Origin: Acidobacteriota bacterium
GTDB lineage: Bacteria; Acidobacteriota; Terriglobia; 20CM-2-55-15
DNA: 33,051 bases
Assembly: GCA_022821265.1 (NCBI GenBank)
Contig: JAJEDW010000176.1
Location: forward strand, 1-33,051
Direction of reading: 5' to 3'
A model generated the notes under the pieces. It was not told where the DNA came from and ran no database searches. It was given only the letters and a program-made list of their open reading frames with translations. This document shows, in pieces, positions 31,303 to 33,051 of the stretch. Every line of letters begins with the position of its first letter. Position 1 is the stretch's first letter. The translations under genes were made by a program, and so were the position numbers.

Positions 31303-31845
31303 ATGAAAAAGGTCTTCTGGCTGTTGCCGGCCGTCATGGTGCTGTCGACGGCCACGGCGTTCCCTCAATTGCAGGCGCCCGGCGCCGACAACACGCCGGC
31401 CCTCGGACAGCCGGCCCCGGATTTCGAGGGCCCCGCGGGAATGGGCCCGGCGACCTTGGGCCTCAAGGACTTCGACGGCTACGTGCTGCTCGCGTTCTTC
31501 CCGGCGGCTTTTACGGGCGGCTGAACGCGCGAGTTCACCGAGTTCGGTGAAAGACACGACGACTTCCAGGCGTTGGACATCGACATCGTGGGCATTTCCC
31601 GCGACATGGCCCCGGCGCAGAACGTTTTCAGGGAACAGGTCGGCGCGCAGAACCAGTTCATCAGCGACCCGTCCATGCGCGTGATCAACATGTACGGCGC
31701 GGGGCGGGAAGGCGCCAACGCGCCCGCGCAGCGGTTCTACTTCCTGATCGATCCCGACGGGACGCTGGTGTGGAAGAACGTGACCAACCAGCTCATCCCG
31801 GTGGAAGCCCTGCTCGATGAGTTGACCGAAGTCGTTCAAGGTTGA
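31303..31845 (+). CDS. Exported peroxiredoxin with selenocysteine (in-frame TGA at codon 74)
   Basis: Reduces hydrogen peroxide or organic hydroperoxides. Read through the TGA at 31522-31524, the frame gives 180 residues of the AhpC/TSA (AhpE-like) fold. Residues 1-19 are a signal peptide (KK, hydrophobic core, ATA site). GQPAPDF opens the domain; FFPAAFTGG-Sec-TREF places the TGA exactly at the peroxidatic Cys of the PxxxTxxC motif. The same frame continues with VGISRDM, FISDPSMRVINMYG, the conserved Arg in APAQRFYFLIDPDGT, and ends DELTEVVQG. The thioredoxin fold is colinear on both sides without any frame change, and a SECIS-like hairpin follows the TGA. There is no Cys anywhere, so no resolving Cys. 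Clear GGGAGG site. The alternative is a Cys-to-stop pseudogene, less likely given the hairpin. Confidence 0.88.
31522..31551 (+). promoter_or_regulatory. Bacterial SECIS-like element after the in-frame TGA
   Basis: TTCACCG (31534-31540) and CGGTGAA (31545-31551) make a perfect 7-bp stem with loop AGTT (31541-31544). The loop begins 16 nt after the TGA and has G as its second base, meeting the usual bacterial SECIS rules (loop 16-37 nt from UGA, a G in the first two loop positions). It should recruit SelB with Sec-tRNA. Confidence 0.75.
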
Positions 31846-31849
31846 AAGC

Positions 31850-31882
31850 GCGGGGACGGACCGCGCCCAAGTCCGTCCCCGC
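31850..31882 (+). terminator. 12-bp-stem hairpin between peroxiredoxin and nnr
   Basis: GCGGGGACGGAC and GTCCGTCCCCGC form a perfect 12-bp stem with a 9-nt loop, starting 5 nt after the peroxiredoxin stop and ending 10 nt before the nnr ATG. It is probably a terminator or 3'-end protector and would also cover the nnr translation start region. The tail (CGCTGCTTGC) has no U-run. Confidence 0.5.
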
Positions 31883-31892
31883 CGCTGCTTGC

Positions 31893-33051
31893 ATGAAGAT
31901 CCTCACCGCGGCCGAAATCCGGCGGATCGATCGGCTGTCCCACGACGAGTACGGCATTCCGGGAACGATTCTCATGGAGAACGCCGGCATGCGCGTCGTC
32001 GAAGCCGTTGACGCGTGCGTCGACGACCTCGACGGGGCGTCGGTCCTCGTGCTCTGCGGCAAGGGCAACAACGGCGGCGACGGCTTCGTCGCCGCCCGTC
32101 AACTGATCCAGCGCGGCGCCGCGCCCCACGTTTTCCTGTTCGCCCGGCCCGACACCGTGGCCGGCGACGCGCGGCAGAATCTGGACATACTCACGGCTCT
32201 CGGCCACGCGCCCGTCGTCGTCGATGGCCAGGAGGCCTGGGACGAGGCCGCATCGCGGATCGGCCAGGTCGACGTCGTCGTCGACGCCTTGTTGGGAACG
32301 GGGCTGTCGAAGCCGGTCGAGGGACTTCTGGCGCGGGTGATCTCCTCGATCAACGACGACTTCCCGCGGGCCGCCGTCGTCTCGGTCGACGTGCCGTCGG
32401 GAAGCGCCGCTGACAGTGGGGAAGTTCAAGGTCCCGTGGTCGAGGCCGACGTCACGGTCACGTTCTCCGCGCTGAAACACTGCCTGGTATCGCCCCCGGC
32501 ATGCCATTTTGCCGGCGAGGTCATCGTCGCCGACATCGGCAACCCGCATACGCTGATCGATTCCGCGCGCGGCGCCGTCGAGCTGCTCGACCCGGAATCG
32601 TTTCCCGATGCGGCGTTTCCTCGGGACCTCGACACGCACAAGGGGGACTACGGGAAGATCCTGATCGTCGGGGGGTCGTTGGGCAAGGGGGGCGCGGCCG
32701 CGATGGCCGCTCGGGCCGCGCTGCAGTCCGGGGCGGGCCTCGTCACGGCTGCCGTGCCGCGAGGCACGCTTCCGGTAGTGGCCTCCCACACGCCCGAGGT
32801 GATGACGGAAGCGTTGCCGGAAACCGCCGAAGGGACCTTGTCGGCGGAAGCGTTGCGCCGCGTCGGCAACCGGCTGGTCGAAGGCAAGTCGGTCGTCGCC
32901 ATCGGTCCGGGAATCGGCGATCATCCCGAAACGTTCGACGCCGTGCGCGGCCTGGTGAAGGGGCTGGCGCTACCCTGCATCGTGGATGCGGACGGAATCA
33001 ACGCGTTCGCCGGACATACCGAGGCCCTGGCTCCCGACGGTCCGGTCGCTC
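31893..33051 (+). CDS. nnr: Bifunctional NAD(P)H-hydrate repair enzyme (3' end cut by window edge)
   Basis: Repairs damaged NAD(P)H hydrates: the N-terminal domain epimerises and the C-terminal domain dehydrates with ADP or ATP. 386 codons are visible with no stop, so about 100-130 residues are missing. N-terminal YjeF_N part: ILTAAEIRRIDRLSHDEYG, LMENAG, LCGKGNNGGDGFVAAR (about residues 50-70), DALLGTGLSKPVEG and SVDVPSG. C-terminal carbohydrate-kinase-like part begins THKGDYGKILIVGGSLGKGG with the nucleotide loop and SGAGLVTAAVP, then IGPGIG and DADGINAF. No convincing Shine-Dalgarno sequence; a hairpin precedes the ATG. Confidence 0.94.
   Translation, partial: MKILTAAEIRRIDRLSHDEYGIPGTILMENAGMRVVEAVDACVDDLDGASVLVLCGKGNNGGDGFVAARQLIQRGAAPHVFLFARPDTVAGDARQNLDILTALGHAPVVVDGQEAWDEAASRIGQVDVVVDALLGTGLSKPVEGLLARVISSINDDFPRAAVVSVDVPSGSAADSGEVQGPVVEADVTVTFSALKHCLVSPPACHFAGEVIVADIGNPHTLIDSARGAVELLDPESFPDAAFPRDLDTHKGDYGKILIVGGSLGKGGAAAMAARAALQSGAGLVTAAVPRGTLPVVASHTPEVMTEALPETAEGTLSAEALRRVGNRLVEGKSVVAIGPGIGDHPETFDAVRGLVKGLALPCIVDADGINAFAGHTEALAPDGPVA

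Noticed and set aside
31522-31524. Peroxiredoxin as a nonsense-mutated pseudogene
   Set aside because: The TGA falls exactly on the catalytic position, the frame is otherwise intact to a proper stop, and a hairpin at SECIS spacing follows. Not fully excluded, since selenocysteine machinery cannot be seen here.
1-33051. CRISPR arrays, tRNAs, rRNAs, riboswitches (including a TPP box near the thi genes), insertion sequences with transposases
   Set aside because: None recognised on either strand; all gaps are under 300 bp and are accounted for by promoters, hairpins or the two repeats.

Overview
This is a GC-rich bacterial chromosome segment, densely packed with mostly housekeeping genes and carrying no rRNA, tRNA, phage or CRISPR locus that I can see. 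Gene content fits an environmental, Acidobacteriota-like bacterium: CarD, a YpdA-type (bacillithiol-linked) reductase, MeaB with methylmalonyl-CoA epimerase, an ECF sigma/zinc anti-sigma/DUF4097 envelope module, and the order rpsP-khpA-rimM-trmD-rplS. That placement is an inference from gene content only.

Layout. (1) 1-2460: pyrB (cut by the left edge) and pyrR on the minus strand, divergent from pyrD with only 33 bp between start codons. (2) 2502-5528, minus: ribosomal/tRNA-maturation operon rpsP, khpA, rimM, trmD, rplS, followed by a small membrane protein and a ThiE-like enzyme. A good sigma-70 promoter lies at 5629-5658. (3) 5710-17327, minus: about 11.6 kb of tightly packed co-directional genes. 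In transcription order they are a flippase-like membrane protein, a truncated nrdR relic, hsp20, lon, thiL, a zinc-ribbon protein, meaB, methylmalonyl-CoA epimerase, mtnP, a CPBP protease, a PfkB kinase, dapF and ypdA. (4) 17412-21659, plus: ECF sigma factor, anti-sigma factor with two zinc domains, and three membrane or beta-solenoid proteins joined by ATGA overlaps, then shikimate kinase. (5) 21656-22437, minus: an RsbW-like kinase and a STAS antagonist. (6) 22673-24530: ARPP-1 domain protein divergent from a MerR regulator. (7) 24602-29156: aroA, a CNNM/CBS membrane protein, carD and an M24 peptidase. (8) 29346-33051: argD and a NUDIX hydrolase on the minus strand, then a peroxiredoxin and nnr (cut by the right edge) on the plus strand.

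The most interesting gene is the peroxiredoxin at 31303-31845. It is interrupted by an in-frame TGA exactly at the peroxidatic cysteine position (PxxxTxxC). A 7-bp stem with an AGTT loop begins a few bases after the TGA, at the spacing expected of a bacterial SECIS element. I read it as an exported selenocysteine peroxiredoxin that contains no cysteine at all. Conventional gene calling would split it into two fragments.

Other notable structure: two copies of a 160-bp element with 20-bp terminal inverted repeats, each abutting the TAG stop codon of a leftward gene; a set of genes whose -10 hexamer lies only 7-9 nt before the start codon with no Shine-Dalgarno sequence, suggesting leaderless transcripts; an nrdR fragment kept just before hsp20; and changed key residues in YpdA (Cys to Thr) and ThiL (Asp to Tyr).
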